From Heloderma charlesbogerti (lineage: Eukaryota > Chordata > Lepidosauria > Squamata > Helodermatidae): DNA of 64,000 nt. Made by a program: the position numbers and the translations under genes. Where the stretch lies: the NCBI GenBank assembly GCA_026122225.1, contig JANEZZ010000976.1, forward strand, positions 310,001 through 374,000. Direction: 5' to 3'. Shown here piece after piece: positions 24,845-37,195 of this stretch. Within the stretch, counting starts at the first letter, position 1. The number at the start of each line of letters is the position of its first letter. The notes beneath the pieces were generated by a model. It was not told the DNA's origin. It was given only the letters and a program-made list of their open reading frames with translations, and ran no database searches.

Positions 24845-25440
24845 CTGACTATATTTATATCCTGCCTTTCTCCCAATGAGCTGAAGGCAGTGTTCCTCCC
24901 CTCCCCCCCCCGCCGCCCACTATTCTCTCCTCACAATAACCCCATGAGCAGGGCTGGCATCAAGGGTAGCCATTGTTGGGCACCTGCAAAGGGCCCACAC
25001 CCCAGCAGGGGACCACTGACAAGAGTCCTTTGGACTTGCTTCTCCTCTTCATCATTTGCAACCTCTCATTCACCTATGTCTCATTCTGGCCCAGACAACA
25101 GTGGTGGGGAGAAGGAGAAGCAGTAGATACCACAGCCTACTTGCTCACTGGCTCTCTGCCTGTCAACCAGGGAAATGATAGCAATGATGAAAAAGAAGAT
25201 GAGGGGCAAGAGCAGCTGGTGGCAACGTCAGTGAGAAGGTAGAGTCACTGAGGGAGGAGGCCTGCTCAGGGTGACTTGCCCAAGAACTCTCTAAAGCCTG
25301 GAGTTGGCACTGCCTGTGATGTAGGTTTGGATGAGAGAGAAACTAACCTATAGTCACCAGTGAGCTTCATGCCCAAGTGGGGATTTGAACCCAGTGCTCC
25401 CCAGTCCTAATCCAACACTCTAACCATTACACCACGCAGG
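24845..25440 (-). repeat. tRNA-derived SINE, minus strand, interrupted
   Basis: On the minus strand, it has a tRNA-like head near 25440 ('tggtgtaatggttagagtg' A box, 'gggttcaaatcc' B box) and a tail near 24845 ('gaaaggcaggatataaata'). It belongs to the same family as 37998-38245. It is split by the element at 24949-25312. Confidence 0.7.
24949..25312. mobile_element. hAT-like element inside the SINE
   Basis: It starts CAGGGCTGGCATCA and ends near GGAGTTGGCACTG. The flanks CCCATGAG and CCTGTGAT match at only 5 of 8 positions, but both sit at the same point of the SINE consensus ('aaccctgtgag'), which supports an insertion there. Its interior recurs at 1370-1640. Confidence 0.5.
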
Positions 25441-26520
25441 AACCTTGACCCAACCCTACTTGCCTCCAAGACTCAAAGCTGGGAGCAAAACAAAGTCAAC
25501 ACAAGGCAAAGGCGCTGCACAACCAAAGCTTTTGCACAAGTGAGACCACATTTACTTCCGGATGCCATCTGCACTGCGCTACAAACTTATCTTTAACTTT
25601 TACGGCTACCCTGCTCTGCAAAGAAGCTTGGGAATGATAGTTTAGTGAGTGCTAAGCATTCTAAGTTAAAGACACTCCCTCCCAATTCACAGAACTACAA
25701 TTCCCAAGGTTTATGGGAAGAAGGAACCATTTTTTAAGTCTGTAGTGTAGACATGACCTCAATGTTTTACTGAAGAAGTATGTACTTAAGTGACCTGAAA
25801 CCAAAATGCACCCTGCTGTACAATCAGCACTTTTATAACTCCTTCCAATTCACTTAACTCTTTAAATAAATCATGGCCCTAGTTTCTCCCACACTGTGTC
25901 TCCTACGAACAGGCACCAAGTCTCGCCTTTGATTTTCATTAGTTTTCTTTCTCTCCTTTTTTTTGGTATTAATCTTCTTGATCGCCGCTCACACCTGCTC
26001 TTGCCTGGCTTATCTTGCCAAATGAATTTTAATGTGGGGCTTCTCAGGATAGAATTAGAAACCACAACAGAGATTTATAACACAAGGGGAGCATCGCTTG
26101 GAGGAGGACTTAATTTATTTTCCCAGTTACGTAAAATTTAGCTCTAGCATGCCTGTAAAACTGCCTGGAAGCAACAATGAATGTATTTCATTGGCTGGTC
26201 TATAGGAATGATTTAAGGCAGATTTAAGAGGACTTTTCTCCACGCTCTCTTTTGTTCAATTTTTTTTTTAAGGAAATATTTTGTTCCCCTGGCAGCACAA
26301 AATTAGATTAGAATCATCTGTCACCTGAGCTTCTTGCCATTATTTTTCCTCTCCTGGAATCCTGCCATGGGCCCATAGCAGTTCCTTCCTCAGAAGCCTC
26401 AGCAGCAATGGGAGGAGAAGGCCCCAGTCTACCAAAGGTTAAGAAGGCCCCCTTAAGTCCATGGAAACCAGGGGACGTTGTTGAGTAAACATGCACCTTG
26501 CATAGCAAAGGGCTGGATGT

Positions 26521-26683
26521 GCTTGATCTTGTCTGATCTCAGAAGCTAGGCAGGGTCAGCCCTGGTTAGTACTTGGATGGGAGACCACCTGGGAATCAGG
26601 CTTCCTGCACTGAGCAGGGGGTTGGACTTGATGGCCTTGTAGGCCCCTTCCAACCCTATGATTCTATGAGTCTATGATTCTAT
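26521..26683 (+). repeat. 5S rRNA-derived SINE with CR1-like 3' tail
   Basis: 26521-26595 follows vertebrate 5S rRNA from about the middle to near the 3' end ('gtctgatctcagaagct', 'ctggttagtacttggatgg', 'gagaccacctgggaat'), covering the internal A-box/C-box promoter. It passes directly into the CR1 3' end ('gagcagggggttggacttgat', 'ccttccaaccctatgattct') with repeated 'attctatga' units. The 5' third of 5S is missing, so it is not a functional 5S gene. The tail implies mobilisation by CR1. Confidence 0.85.
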
Positions 26684-27289
26684 ATCCCAGTGAAAGCATT
26701 GGAACAAGTTAGTCATCATAGGCTGGATCCAAGTTTAGGCACATGCAACCACCCAGAGCGATGCAGAATTTGACTAATGGGCGATGCAGAAATATAATAA
26801 ATACATCTGGGTTGGTGGTGGTGGGCTTCCCAGCTTCCTCCTCACAGCTCCTCCAGCCACATAAAAATGGTACGCAGAGGGTTGGGGTCCCTGCTGAATG
26901 AGCTGAGCTGCAGTGCAGGGAGAAGGGAGAATCCCTGAAAATCGGGCAGTGGCACCTTCCATGAGTCTATGAGTCTTCTGTCTATGGAAGGCAGATTCTG
27001 GATCCAACCCAGCCGACTTAAGACCCCTACAGATGCATTGCATTTTTAAATGTTTATTAACTCAAGAGGTACATTTTCCATTTGAAGTCAGAGTAAAATC
27101 TGCATAATCTGCCAGCAATGTGCATGATTTGCAAATTAAGCCACCCAGTTCCGGGCAACCAGAATACAGCATCCCTACATTGAACTTGATTGTGACTTTT
27201 TATGAATCTCTGGAGTTAGAAATGCCACAAAATACAGTCGTTAAGTGTGTAAAATTGGCTTCATGGTAGTAAACAATAGAATTCAGTCA

Positions 27290-27525
27290 TGATTATCTAT
27301 TTATGTTTCTATATCTCATCTTTCCTCTGAGAATCTCAAGGTGGCATACATGGTGTGTAACCCCCACATTTTATCCTCACAACAACCCTGTGAGGTAGGT
27401 ATCGCTGAGAAATGGTGACTAGCCCATGCTCATGCAGTGAACATGGTGGCACGAGGGGTTTTGAACATGGGTCTCCCCAGGCCTGGTCTGATTGACACAC
27501 TAACTACTGCACTGCACTGGATCTA
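27290..27525 (-). repeat. tRNA-derived SINE (MIR-like layout), minus strand
   Basis: The block 'ttttatcctcacaacaaccctgtgaggtagg' is split here as 'tcctcacaacaaccctgtg' and 'aggtaggtatcgctgag', and is followed by a reversed B-box region ('gttttgaacatgggtctcc'). It resembles the SINE at 37998-38245 in reverse and, more loosely, amniote MIR. Confidence 0.6.
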
Positions 27526-27689
27526 AAACGTTTCTATGGGAACTTAGCAACTATCCAATTAGAATGTGAACATTGATACTCCTTTGGTTGCAGCAGCTGG
27601 CCCATGGCCAATCAACAAAAACAATCAACAAAAATGGAAACAGGGCTATCAGCAGGGATAACTCTATACCTGAAAAGGTTGATGCTTCC

Positions 27690-28175
27690 ATTTTTGCAGT
27701 GGTTTATTTATTTTATTTTATTTATTAAATTTATTAATCGCTCATTTGGCTGGTCACCCAGCCGCTCTGGGCGATGTACAATAATAGAAACAGTTTAAAA
27801 CAATAAAATATTTCTAAAAATACCCTAACCCACCCCAAATACCTGCCTGAACAACCACATTTTTAATGTGTGGTGGAAGCTCATTAAAGAGAGGGCATGG
27901 CGGAGTTCCCTAGGGAGGGAGTTCCACAGACCAGGGGCCACCACCAAGAAGGCCCTCTCCCTCGTCCTCACCAGTCTAGCTGTCCTGGCTGATGGGACAG
28001 AGAGAAGGCCATCCGAGGCTGATCTTGTTAAGCAGCCTGTCTGGTGTTGCTGGAGGCAACGCTCCTTAAGATAGGCTGGGCCGGAACCATATAGGGTTTT
28101 AAAGGTCAAAACCAACACCTTGAGTTTGGCCTGGAAAACAACTGGTAACCAGAGCAACTCCTTCAGCACCAGAGT
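27690..28175 (-). mobile_element. L2-type LINE 3' end, minus strand
   Basis: Minus-strand translation gives the same C-terminal L2 domain as 23354-23905 (LKELLWLPVVFQAKLKV, then RAFLVVAPGLWNSLPREL). The 3' UTR ('gcccagagcggctgggtga') lies at the left end with an AT-rich tail near 27715. Confidence 0.88.
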
Positions 28176-28654
28176 TTAAGGTGCAATCCTATGGATTAGA
28201 CACCCATTAGTCAGAGGGCTCCGATCCATCCTATGCCCAGCTGCCAAGTCCCTTGTAGGGTGGGAGGAATGACAGAGATGCTTCCACCTCCCAATCCTCC
28301 TTAAATGCATTTTAAATTAGATGGACCTCTGAACCCATCTAACTCCCTGACCTTCCTGAGAGTGGGGAGGGAAGCTGAGAGGCTTGTTCCTCCAGCAGTT
28401 CCATATCTTCTCTCCTCCACATCCCCAAAACACCGACTGCCTCCCCTCCCAAGGTTGGCAGAGCTTTCCAGGGTATCTGGAAGGCTGAGAGATCCATGAT
28501 CGGATCTCCTCCTCTGACGTCGGAGCTCTGTCTCTGGCCTGGGAGGAGATCTGCAGCATTCTATGGCCTCTCTGATGCTGTCTAGGGGGGCTGGCACTAC
28601 TCTCTTAAACGGCACATGTTGTAGTTTTAAAGATACATGATTGCCTCTTTTACT

Positions 28655-29177
28655 TAGGGATGGATGATCTCAGCCGCACCTGCCTTCGTCGGGTGCTCGC
28701 TGAGCCACTGCTGCTGCCCATCCCTGCTCGTGGCACCACGTGAGCTTTGCCATGGCCTGGAGAGCACCCAACAAAGCCACGGGGCCGCCTATCCTCCTAG
28801 TGAGCCGCCACTGTGTGCCACAACGGTGGCTCGGGCACTTCCAGCGAGGTCATGTTGCACAACTGGCAGCCGTAAAGGGCCCATGTACGCAACATTACAG
28901 GCATGAATGCTTAATTCACGCCTGTAATCTTGCATAAATGGGCGCTTTACGTCCACCACCAACACAACATTACCTACCTGGAAGCTACCACTGTTGTGCA
29001 CAATGGCGCCTCGCTAGAAGGATGGGGCAGCTGTCAGGTGCTCGCCAAGCCGCCAGGCACTCACTGAGCAAGTCTGCGAGCACCCTATGGTTCAGCAAGC
29101 AGTGTCTGGGAGGGCAGGTGAGGGGGAGTCTGTCAGACTCCACCCCCCCACCCCTGCAGACTCTCATGACATCCTGA
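28655..29177. mobile_element. hAT-like element (TAGGGATGGA ends), second copy
   Basis: It starts TAGGGATGGATGAT and ends CATGACATCCTGA. Flanks CTTTTACT (28647-28654) and ATTTTACT (29178-29185) match at 7/8. It aligns with 17609-18138 over its length, including 'gagccgccactgtgtgcc' and 'actctcatgacatcc'. The inverted halves meet near 28910. No transposase is encoded. Confidence 0.75.
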
Positions 29178-29384
29178 ATTTTACTTTACGGCCTTGTAGA
29201 TTGCATTTGCTCTATTTGTGGATCGTTTTAATTATGACCCGGTCTGTTGTGACCCATGTGGTCTCTGTTGGACTACAACTCCCATCATGCCTCCCCATTG
29301 GCCGTGCTGCCTAGGGCTGGTGGATGTTCTAGCCAGAAACATCTGGAGAGCCACAAGTGGATCACCTCTGCTCTAGACAAATAA

Positions 29385-29482
29385 TATCAGGCTGCAATCC
29401 TATTCCCACTTACTTGATAGTAAGCCCCGTTGAACGGAATGGGACTTATGTCCAAGTAGACACACATAGGATTGCATTGTCA
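29385..29482. repeat. Common reptile inverted-repeat motif (GCAATCCTA type)
   Basis: 'aggctgcaatcctattccc' faces 'cacataggattgcattgtc', with 'gtaagccccgttgaacgg' between. It is the same motif as the core of 58446-58599. Confidence 0.6.
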
Positions 29483-30374
29483 ATCATTCATTCACTTGTC
29501 TCACCCAACTTTGCTGGATAGGAGCCTATCAAAGCCCCCCCCCATCTCTCTCTCTCTTTTTAAATCAGAGTTCTGTGTCATGCCATGCAAACAAACCAAT
29601 TATTCAGACGTGCCTCATTCAAGCAAATCGGTCTTATTGTAACCTTGGAGAGCGTTATTGATTAATGGTTGCTTGGAAGCATCACTGTCATGGACCCACT
29701 TGAAAGGACGAGAAACATTCTGGAGGAAAGCAGCATTAATTCATTCTCTGCTGCTTAGAGAAAACACACAACAACAAACAGACTTCTGTTCTGGGCAGAG
29801 TCTGCCATCTAAGGACATCAAACTGTTTTTGCAAACCCTGAAGAATTGACTCTTCCGGTGAGTCTACATTGTTATTTTTATGCAAGAGCTTTTCCTGTGC
29901 AAGAGGATAAAAGCGTTCTGCAGTTCTTCCATTGTTAATGCTTTCATTTGTGCCACAACATATGAAACAGAGGCACAGCCACAGCTTCCTGCAGCAAGCA
30001 ACTACTTGAAATGTGTGGTCTCGCCACATGGAGGTGCATGTTCTTGAACAACAGACAAATTACAATGCTTGCTTGTAATTGGGTTTTGTAAAATTACTCA
30101 CCCGAAATACAAAATAAAACAAAACATAGCATTGCAAAACTGTTACAGCATTGACAATACCAAATAGGGAAACAATAAGCTATAGATGCAAAGTTAGAAC
30201 ATTCGGTCAAAAATGAATGTGTCAGTTTACGAGACACTTTGGTGGGAAGTATGCATTAGTTCAGTTTTAGAAGGTGGGGAGACACAAGTTACACTCAGCC
30301 TAATTGTGGCTTTTTGTACTTGGCTATGCAGAGCAAAGTACAAAATGCAGAGATAGCCCATCATCCAAATATAG

Positions 30375-31151
30375 CAGGGGTGTCGAATCTCTTTCACCCC
30401 AGGGCTGAATTCAGTTTTGGAGGCCGCATTGTAGTGGTGGATGACGCCAATGGAAAAGAACCAGGGCCAAAATCCCAAAGTCACCAGCATATTTCAGCTT
30501 AAAGTTCTTAGTGCCAGTAGCTAAGGCCAAACTATACATTACACTAATCACGTACCATGTAGGTGAGACTTGCCTTACATTTTACTCTTGTGTAAGCTCA
30601 TGTGGCCCCAATTTGAATTGGGACAGTGGCACTCCAGGTTGGGAGGATTAAACCTTCACCCACTCATTTTTTTCCTGAAATCTCTCCGCGCCCCCCCCCC
30701 CATCACTGCCCAACAGGAGGAGATTCCTTTTCAAAAAAGGAGGGAAAGGAAAGGGGAGGGAAGCATCCATTGTCTCCAACAGACACTTGTGGAGGTGACA
30801 CGGACACCCTGTGGGGGTGGATTTCAGGGGGGAAAAATGGGCAGGGGGAAGGTTTCACCCTCACCACCTGGATCACCACGGTCCCAATCTGCATTGAAGC
30901 TATGCAGGCTTACACAAGCACACTGCATGGTTAGCGTCACATGCAGTTTGGTTCTCAGCATTAGGAGAGACATTTCAACCTTTTAAAATGGGGGGGAAAC
31001 ACAAAAGCGGGGAAGCTGCCAAACAATAGATTAGGGGGAAGGAGGTGGGGCCAGGAGAATTAAGCGTGGGCTTCTGGGTAACCCCAGAGGGCCAGATGTG
31101 ATTTCCAGGTGTGCGGGGTTTGGCTGACTCGTCTGAGGTTCAACACTCCTG
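30375..31151 (+). mobile_element. hAT (Charlie-like) element with secondary insertion
   Basis: It starts CAGGGGTGTCGAATC and ends TCAACACTCCTG. Flanks AAATATAG (30367-30374) and ATACATAG (31152-31159) match at 6/8. It shares blocks with 7135-7445 and 51928-52646. A further inverted-repeat piece ('aaactatacattacacta' against 'gcgtcacatgcagtttgg') fills about 30525-30950. Confidence 0.6.
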
Positions 31152-31279
31152 ATACATAGGATTAGGTGTGCATCTTTTTTTGAAACAAGAGTTCTTCTTC
31201 TTCTCGCCTAATAACTAGAACTCATAGTCATCCAATGAAGTACATCCCAGAAGGTTGGAGAGAATAAAAGTATACATCA

Positions 31280-31445
31280 TTCATGTATTGATTCACTACC
31301 ACAAGAGGTGGTGATGGCCGCTGGTTTGGATGGCTTTAAAAGAGGATTAGACATATTCATGTGAGATAGGTCTATCTGTCAAAAGTCACAATGATCCCAT
31401 GTGAGACTCAGGATGCTGTTCTAGAATGAACTGATCCAGCAGGAC
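31280..31445 (+). mobile_element. CR1 LINE 3' fragment
   Basis: Recognisable CR1 UTR wording: 'ggatggctttaaaagaggat', then 'gatccagcaggac'. Confidence 0.7.
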
Positions 31446-31489
31446 TAGTAATAGTATTAGTGATGATGATGATGATAACATTATTATTA

Positions 31490-31562
31490 TATAATGTGTG
31501 TGCGCATTATATATGCGCACATGTGCGCACACATGTGTGCACACACGCATGCATGCACACAC
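31490..31562. repeat. Alternating purine-pyrimidine tract
   Basis: TG/CA/GC alternation ('gtgtgcgcattatatatgcg', 'acatgtgcgcacacatgtg', then 'gcatgcatgcacacac') makes a self-complementary, potentially Z-forming stretch. Confidence 0.75.
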
Positions 31563-32579
31563 CTTAAGGTTCTTAAGCAGTGGCCAAGAAAGCAATGGAG
31601 ATAAACTACTGAGCCAAGCTAGCTGCCTTCAATACTTACTTACATCAGGCTTCACCAAATAGGAACAAAGACCAGCCTGCCTTTCACTTCAAAGAGGATG
31701 AGCGAGCCTCTAAGTATTCCCAAACCATCTGGAATCACATAACCTTCCAGGGATAGTAATTTACCTAGTACACCGCCCAGTAAATGTACCAATTTTAAAC
31801 AGCAGCTGATATGGGAGGAACGTCCCAGCATATTCTGCAACATCTCACATAAGAACATAAGAGCCCTTCTCGATTGGACCAAAGTCCTACCAAGCCCATT
31901 GAACTCAATAGGATGTACTTTTGAGAAGACATGTATACGATTGCGCTGCTGGTACAGCAAAAGGTAGCGTTTTGATCTAGTCATGTGTCCTGCAGTATAC
32001 CGATTTCTCTCCGCATTGGCCTTGAGAAGTGTAGATATTGCCAATCAAACTAGACAATACTCAGCTAGATGCACCAAAGGTCCTACCTGGTGTAAGGCTA
32101 TTTCATAGGTTTTCTTATCATCTGCACTGATTACTTCTAAATCACTTAAGGGCACAATCCTATCAGGATTCCCATCACCCTCCAAATTCAGAGGCTGACG
32201 GGGATCCTATGCAGGGCGGGAGGAGCATGGAGGCAGGCGTTTTTGCCCATCTAGCTGAGGCATCAGGGAGAAGGAGGGAAGAAGGCGGGATAGGCTGGAG
32301 ATAGCTCATATCCCTGTTTCCCCAGTCCCTTCCTCTCCCCACCCAGCAGCACCCTCCTTTCCGTCCTCTCCAAGGTCACCTTTGTGACCTTGGAGGGGCA
32401 GATGGCACTGTTCTCTCTGCGCTGGCTACGAAGGGGCAGGGGAGGGCGCAGGAAGCTCGTATTCCTGGGCCTGAGGTCAGACCACTGTCTCTGACCTTGG
32501 GTCCAGGAAACTGAAGTATCCTATGCCCCCAACCCCTGACTCTGTCTAGAGGCTGTAGGATTGCGCTCCAGAACTATTA

Positions 32580-33960
32580 AGCATTAACATGGTGAAAATG
32601 TAATATGGCCCTGCTCACAGGCATAAAAGCGATTCAGACAGAACATGAGACTACAAAGAAAAGCTTTGCTCTCATTTATCCCTTTAAAAATGTTGGGTTG
32701 TTGTTGTTCAGTTGCTGTGACATTTTCCTCACACTCTGTGGGCCAACTACCAAGGGTGTGGAACTTCTTAAAACTGGAGAGGGAAAAACACTATTATTCC
32801 TGCATCCAGAGTTCCATTACCACTGTTGAATCTTCAGCCAAGACGTTCTGCCCCTCTCTCATGATTCATAACTCATCATTTTATTAAAACTGGGCATCCC
32901 AGATGACAATGTACAGAGATTTAATTATAGGCAGGTTTTGATCACTTTCAGTCATGATCAAATAAAGACACTAGTCCTATTCAGGCATACAGCACCTGTG
33001 GCTATGGAATATGTGAAGGGGAAAACAGGAATATGCAGGGCTCCCTCTGCCCCCTCAACAACACACCAACACGAGCCTCGCTTCCCAGCCAAAGCATGAC
33101 TCGTGCAGTCTGGTCAATCAGGGTTCCTGTCCCCATGGGGAAAAACCTGTAGAAGGCAGCCCCTTTCAGACACTCATGCATTAGCTGGGGGCATGACTGA
33201 AGCATCCATTATTATCAAGCTGTGGGGTTTCATGCGCCCTTAAGCAAGTTTACACAGAAGTAAGTTCTACTGTGTTAAATGGAGCAAGCATGTTCAGAGT
33301 CACAGCCCAAGGCGCATGTTATGAATACCTAGTGATCTATACATCAGACATGATGTGTGTTTCTTCCTGCATTTGAAGAAGGAGGGTTAAAAAAAAAACA
33401 AAAAAACCTCTAGCATCTTGTAATTTGGAAGCATTTTACAAAATAGCCAGATGTCTTGACACAGTGATGCCCATTAAGTATGGCTGAACTAGCTATGGAT
33501 TTCTCACTGCTCATTAAGGACTTGCTCCACAGTCCACATTAATTGGCGTTCTGAAAATACGGAAGGATGGGAAGTTGCATGCAGTCACCTCATAGACTGC
33601 AGCCATGTGCCACTAGCAGAGTCTATTAACAAGAAGCTGCAGCCTGTATCGTTGCTCTCCTCCTCTCCAATTCAGGCAAGAAACATCTTGTTCTTTTTCC
33701 TCCAGCACTTCCCATTTTACCTGCATTTCTCCTTCTCTTCCTTCATTTCACAGTCACAGTGCTGCATACTAAACAGGGGCGGGTGACTCCCAATTCATTG
33801 TTCTCATAATTTGCGTCTAGTTCCGAACGACTCTGTTACACTGCTTTGGTTTGGAGAAGAATGGAGCACTGCTGCAAATGAGTTGCTTTAAGTAGCAGGT
33901 GGTATCTGGCCAAGATCAACATTCCAGGCTGTTTTCATCAGTGATGTCATCTTTACTGTT
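32580..33960. other. Intergenic, nothing recognised
   Basis: No exon or repeat family could be named. A fragment of the GTAAGT/CAATGGG-type motif may be present near 33240-33310. Confidence 0.4.
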
Positions 33961-34518
33961 CAGAGACGTGGAGCCAGTTGATATGTGACTGGCAGGGTCA
34001 GTGCCAGGTTTGAGGTAGGCAAGGTGCCCTCCAGGACACCCAAGCGCCAGCCAGGAAATAATGATGAAGGGTTCCCTGAGCACTGCCACCCAGCCCCTAT
34101 TGCTCTCCTCCCCCATAAACTTCCCAGGCCAGGCGTTGGCAGAGACAGGAGGTGGCACTCAGCCTAGTGCTGAAAAGAGATGAACTGGGCAAAGTGGCAG
34201 CAAGAATCACCACCATCTTCGTTAATCCAGAATGCCTCTGGGCAATAATTGTGGGGCAATAATGACGGCACTTCTGTGCTGAGCACCAGGTAGACCCCCC
34301 CCCCGAGTATTTAGTGTGTCAACCCCAGTAGGCCCAGGGACCCCAGTATTTGCCCCACCATGCTGGGTGCCGACACCAGGCCTGGTTACTGGTGGCTCAG
34401 AGTTGACACTTCTTGAAAACTTAATCATATGAGATGGGTGGATCATTCAAGACATGCCCATATCAGTGCTGCCATCCCTAGGAATATGCTGTGTTGACAT
34501 GGGAACTTCCCACATAAT

Positions 34519-34831
34519 CAGGATGGGCCCGAGGCATTTTGCTGTCTCAGGCAAAGGGACAAGACGGCACACCATCCCCATTCTACGTACAGAAGCTAAC
34601 TGGCCTGGCAGTTGATGGCATGACAAACTCCCCCACACCTCAGGCAGCAGGAGGGGAGGGGGAGCCATGTGGGGGCTCAGGAGGCCATGTGGCATACACT
34701 GCTCTGCCCTCCAACAGAGCGCAACACCTAGGGTGCTCTGAAGGAACAGCCACAAGGTGGCCACTTCTGCCTCCCACCATCTGCCACCTGAAGCAGTTGC
34801 CCCACTCTGAGTAATGGTAGGGCTGGCCCTG
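34519..34831. mobile_element. hAT-like miniature element
   Basis: The left end is 'caggatgggcccgaggc' and the right end 'ggtagggctggccctg'. Flanks CACATAAT (34511-34518) and CACATGAT (34832-34839) match at 7/8. Subterminal 'cattttgctgtctcaggc' and 'ctgccacctgaagcagttg' repeat the layout of 21813-22075. Confidence 0.75.
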
Positions 34832-35381
34832 CACATGATCCACCAATCACAGATTATTCCATCATAAAAAAAAGCCTTGCCAAACTGACAAGGGGTTGAG
34901 CCAATGAGTGACAATCACATCACACATGCATTAATTGGCTGATAGAGCTGCCCAGCCCGAGGGAGAGCTCTGCAGCACTCAAGGCTAATATGATTCAAAA
35001 GAGGACTTTGAAATGGTCTTATTCCTGATCTACTGTACCACTTCGGAATGCAGGCAGGGGAATGAGATGTTTGAATATACCTTTCAAAAATCCATAAAAA
35101 CTCACATTATCGAATCACATATTGAAAGCTAGCATTTAAAGGGAATGGCTAGATCAGAATTTTTCTCCTCAACGGGCAAGCTAGTCACAGATAAAGAACT
35201 GGTTTTGTCTTGTTTTTTTTTTAAAAATAAAAGCACATTAAAACATGCAATTGCCCACCTGCCTTCTGAAGTGGGTGCAGAAGAGCTCCTACTGTGTGTT
35301 TGTTCTGAACATCCAGATCAGCCCTCCACTTTTCAGTTGTTAACAATGGGGTCTTCCCATGACTAAACCCTGTCTCGCCCT

Positions 35382-35799
35382 TAGGGATGGCACAGATGCT
35401 CGACTGGGTCCAGGAGTCCATCGGGCTTCCACCCACCTACCCACCCACCCCTCCAGACTGCGCCCACCGAGCCCCTGGCCTCACTCGCCCCCACTTGTGT
35501 CCTCCCAGACGCTCCCTGCACTCACCCAGACCTGTCTGCATTATGCCTCTGATACTGCATAAATCAAGCTTCCCAGCCTGAATGTGTGCATATTCAAATA
35601 TGCACATTTTTATTAGCCCCTTTTTTCGTTTAAAAAAAACTTTGGAAAATGGCAGGTGCTCATAGACAGGACCCAGGGTGAGTGCGGGTGGCTCATCGAG
35701 CTCGTGGGGGCTTGAGTGCAGGTCCTGGGGGGCTCAAGTAGGGGGGTGCTTCAGTGGGCACCCGCACATAGCGGGCGGGATTGGGTTTGCACATCCCTA
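35382..35799. mobile_element. hAT-like element (TAGGGATGGCA ends)
   Basis: It starts TAGGGATGGCACAG and ends TTTGCACATCCCTA, a good terminal inverted repeat. The flanks CTCGCCCT and CTTACCCA agree at only 5 of 8, so the insertion is old or the boundary is off. The interior is C/G-rich with no coding frame of note. Confidence 0.55.
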
Positions 35800-36480
35800 C
35801 TTACCCAGCAACACATTTTCAGAAACCTTGATTTATGGCCAATAATTCCAAGTTGTTTTCTCGTACAGAAAGCAACCTGCTGAACTCTCATGGGATGTAC
35901 CATATATATAATATCAGGATGCATGACTATGTTATTTAAAGTTTCCTAACCTCACGAAGTGCCATTAAACTCAGCAAGACTGCTCTGGAGTAAAGGGTAA
36001 AGCCTTAACAAAAGGTCCATACGTAAAGAAACCACTGAATTAATTTCAGCATGAGCGATCCATTTCATAGTAAAGAACATTGCAGCTGCACTCAGAATAA
36101 AGGGCTTTACCAAAATCAATGTGTAACACCTGCCGTTTCAGCATTGTCAATGCAGCACTGAGAAAATCTTTATCTAAAACAGTTTGGAAGAGGGGAAGAA
36201 AACACTATCGGATCAATAGCAGGGTTAAAATGAAAAGTGCTGTAGAATCTAGGAACATTTCTATTGATAGCTGCTGGTGGGTTCAGATGATCAGTGTACT
36301 CTAAGAAAAGGGATCATGCCAATTAGGATAGTTAATGTATCACCAACATTTTAAATAGGCGAATGTATATTACTCCTCTGCTTGTTGGCATTGACCTGAA
36401 TACCAATTTACAATATCTGATGAAAAATACTGGAGCAGCTTGAAAGTTGTATCAGGCACACAGATTTGCGTAAGTGGGGA

Positions 36481-36555
36481 GGGACTATAGCTCAGTGAAA
36501 GGACACATGCCCTGAATTCAGAAGGTCCCAGGTTCAATCCCTGGCATATCCAGTT
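36481..36555 (+). repeat. tRNA-derived SINE head
   Basis: 'gggactatagctcagtgaa' (A-box region) and 'cccaggttcaatccctgg' (B-box region) give a tRNA-like fold over about 72 bp. The anticodon arm is irregular and the sequence belongs to the reversed SINE family at 8060-8270, so I do not call a tRNA gene. Confidence 0.6.
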
Positions 36556-36849
36556 CAAAGCTCTATGGGTGCTTCCACATGGAGCTTTCACGGCTCCATT
36601 TACGAAAGTTTACAGGGGGTCTAGAATTCATCTTCTATTTGTGACCCTCCTTCTATTTGTGACGGCTTCTTTCATCTTTTCCCTTAAAGCAGAAAATCCG
36701 TTAAGGAGGAAAAGATGGAACAGCTGTATAAGGGCCTCCTGGTTGCTAGTGTGAGGGGCCCTCCCCCTACCAGCATCCCATGTTAGCAGATGACGTTAAG
36801 GACCTCTCCCTGCCTGGGCACAGAGAGCCATTGCCAGCCAGAGTAAGCA

Positions 36850-37195
36850 ACACCGAGGGGAGATATGATAGCGCTCTTCAAGTACTTGAAAGGCTGTCAC
36901 AGAGAGGAAGGCCAGGATCTCCTCTCGATCATCCCAGAGGAACGGAATAATGGGCTCAAGTTACAGGAAGCCACATTCCGGCTGAACATCAGGAAAAACG
37001 TCCTGACTGTTGGAGCAATACGACAATGGAACCAATGACCTAGGGAGGTGGTGGGCTCTCCCACACTGGAGGCGTTCAAGACAAGGATGGACAGCCATCT
37101 GTCAGGGATGTTCTGACTTGGATTCCTGCATTGAGCAGGGGGTTGGACTTGATGGTCTTACAGGCCCCTTCCAATCCTACTATTCTATGATTCTA
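36850..37195 (+). mobile_element. CR1 LINE 3' end
   Basis: It begins within the C-terminal coding end ('gaggggagatatgatagcg'), continues through the UTR ('ggaagccacattccggctg', 'cctagggaggtggtgggctc') and ends in 'attctatgattctatg'. It is a closely related but uninterrupted version of 22955-24148. Confidence 0.9.

Noticed and set aside
26521..26595. 5S rRNA gene
   Set aside because: The 5' third is missing, substitutions are present and it continues directly into a CR1-type tail.
36481..36555. Functional tRNA gene
   Set aside because: The A and B boxes are recognisable, but the arms do not pair well and a related reversed SINE exists at 8060-8270.
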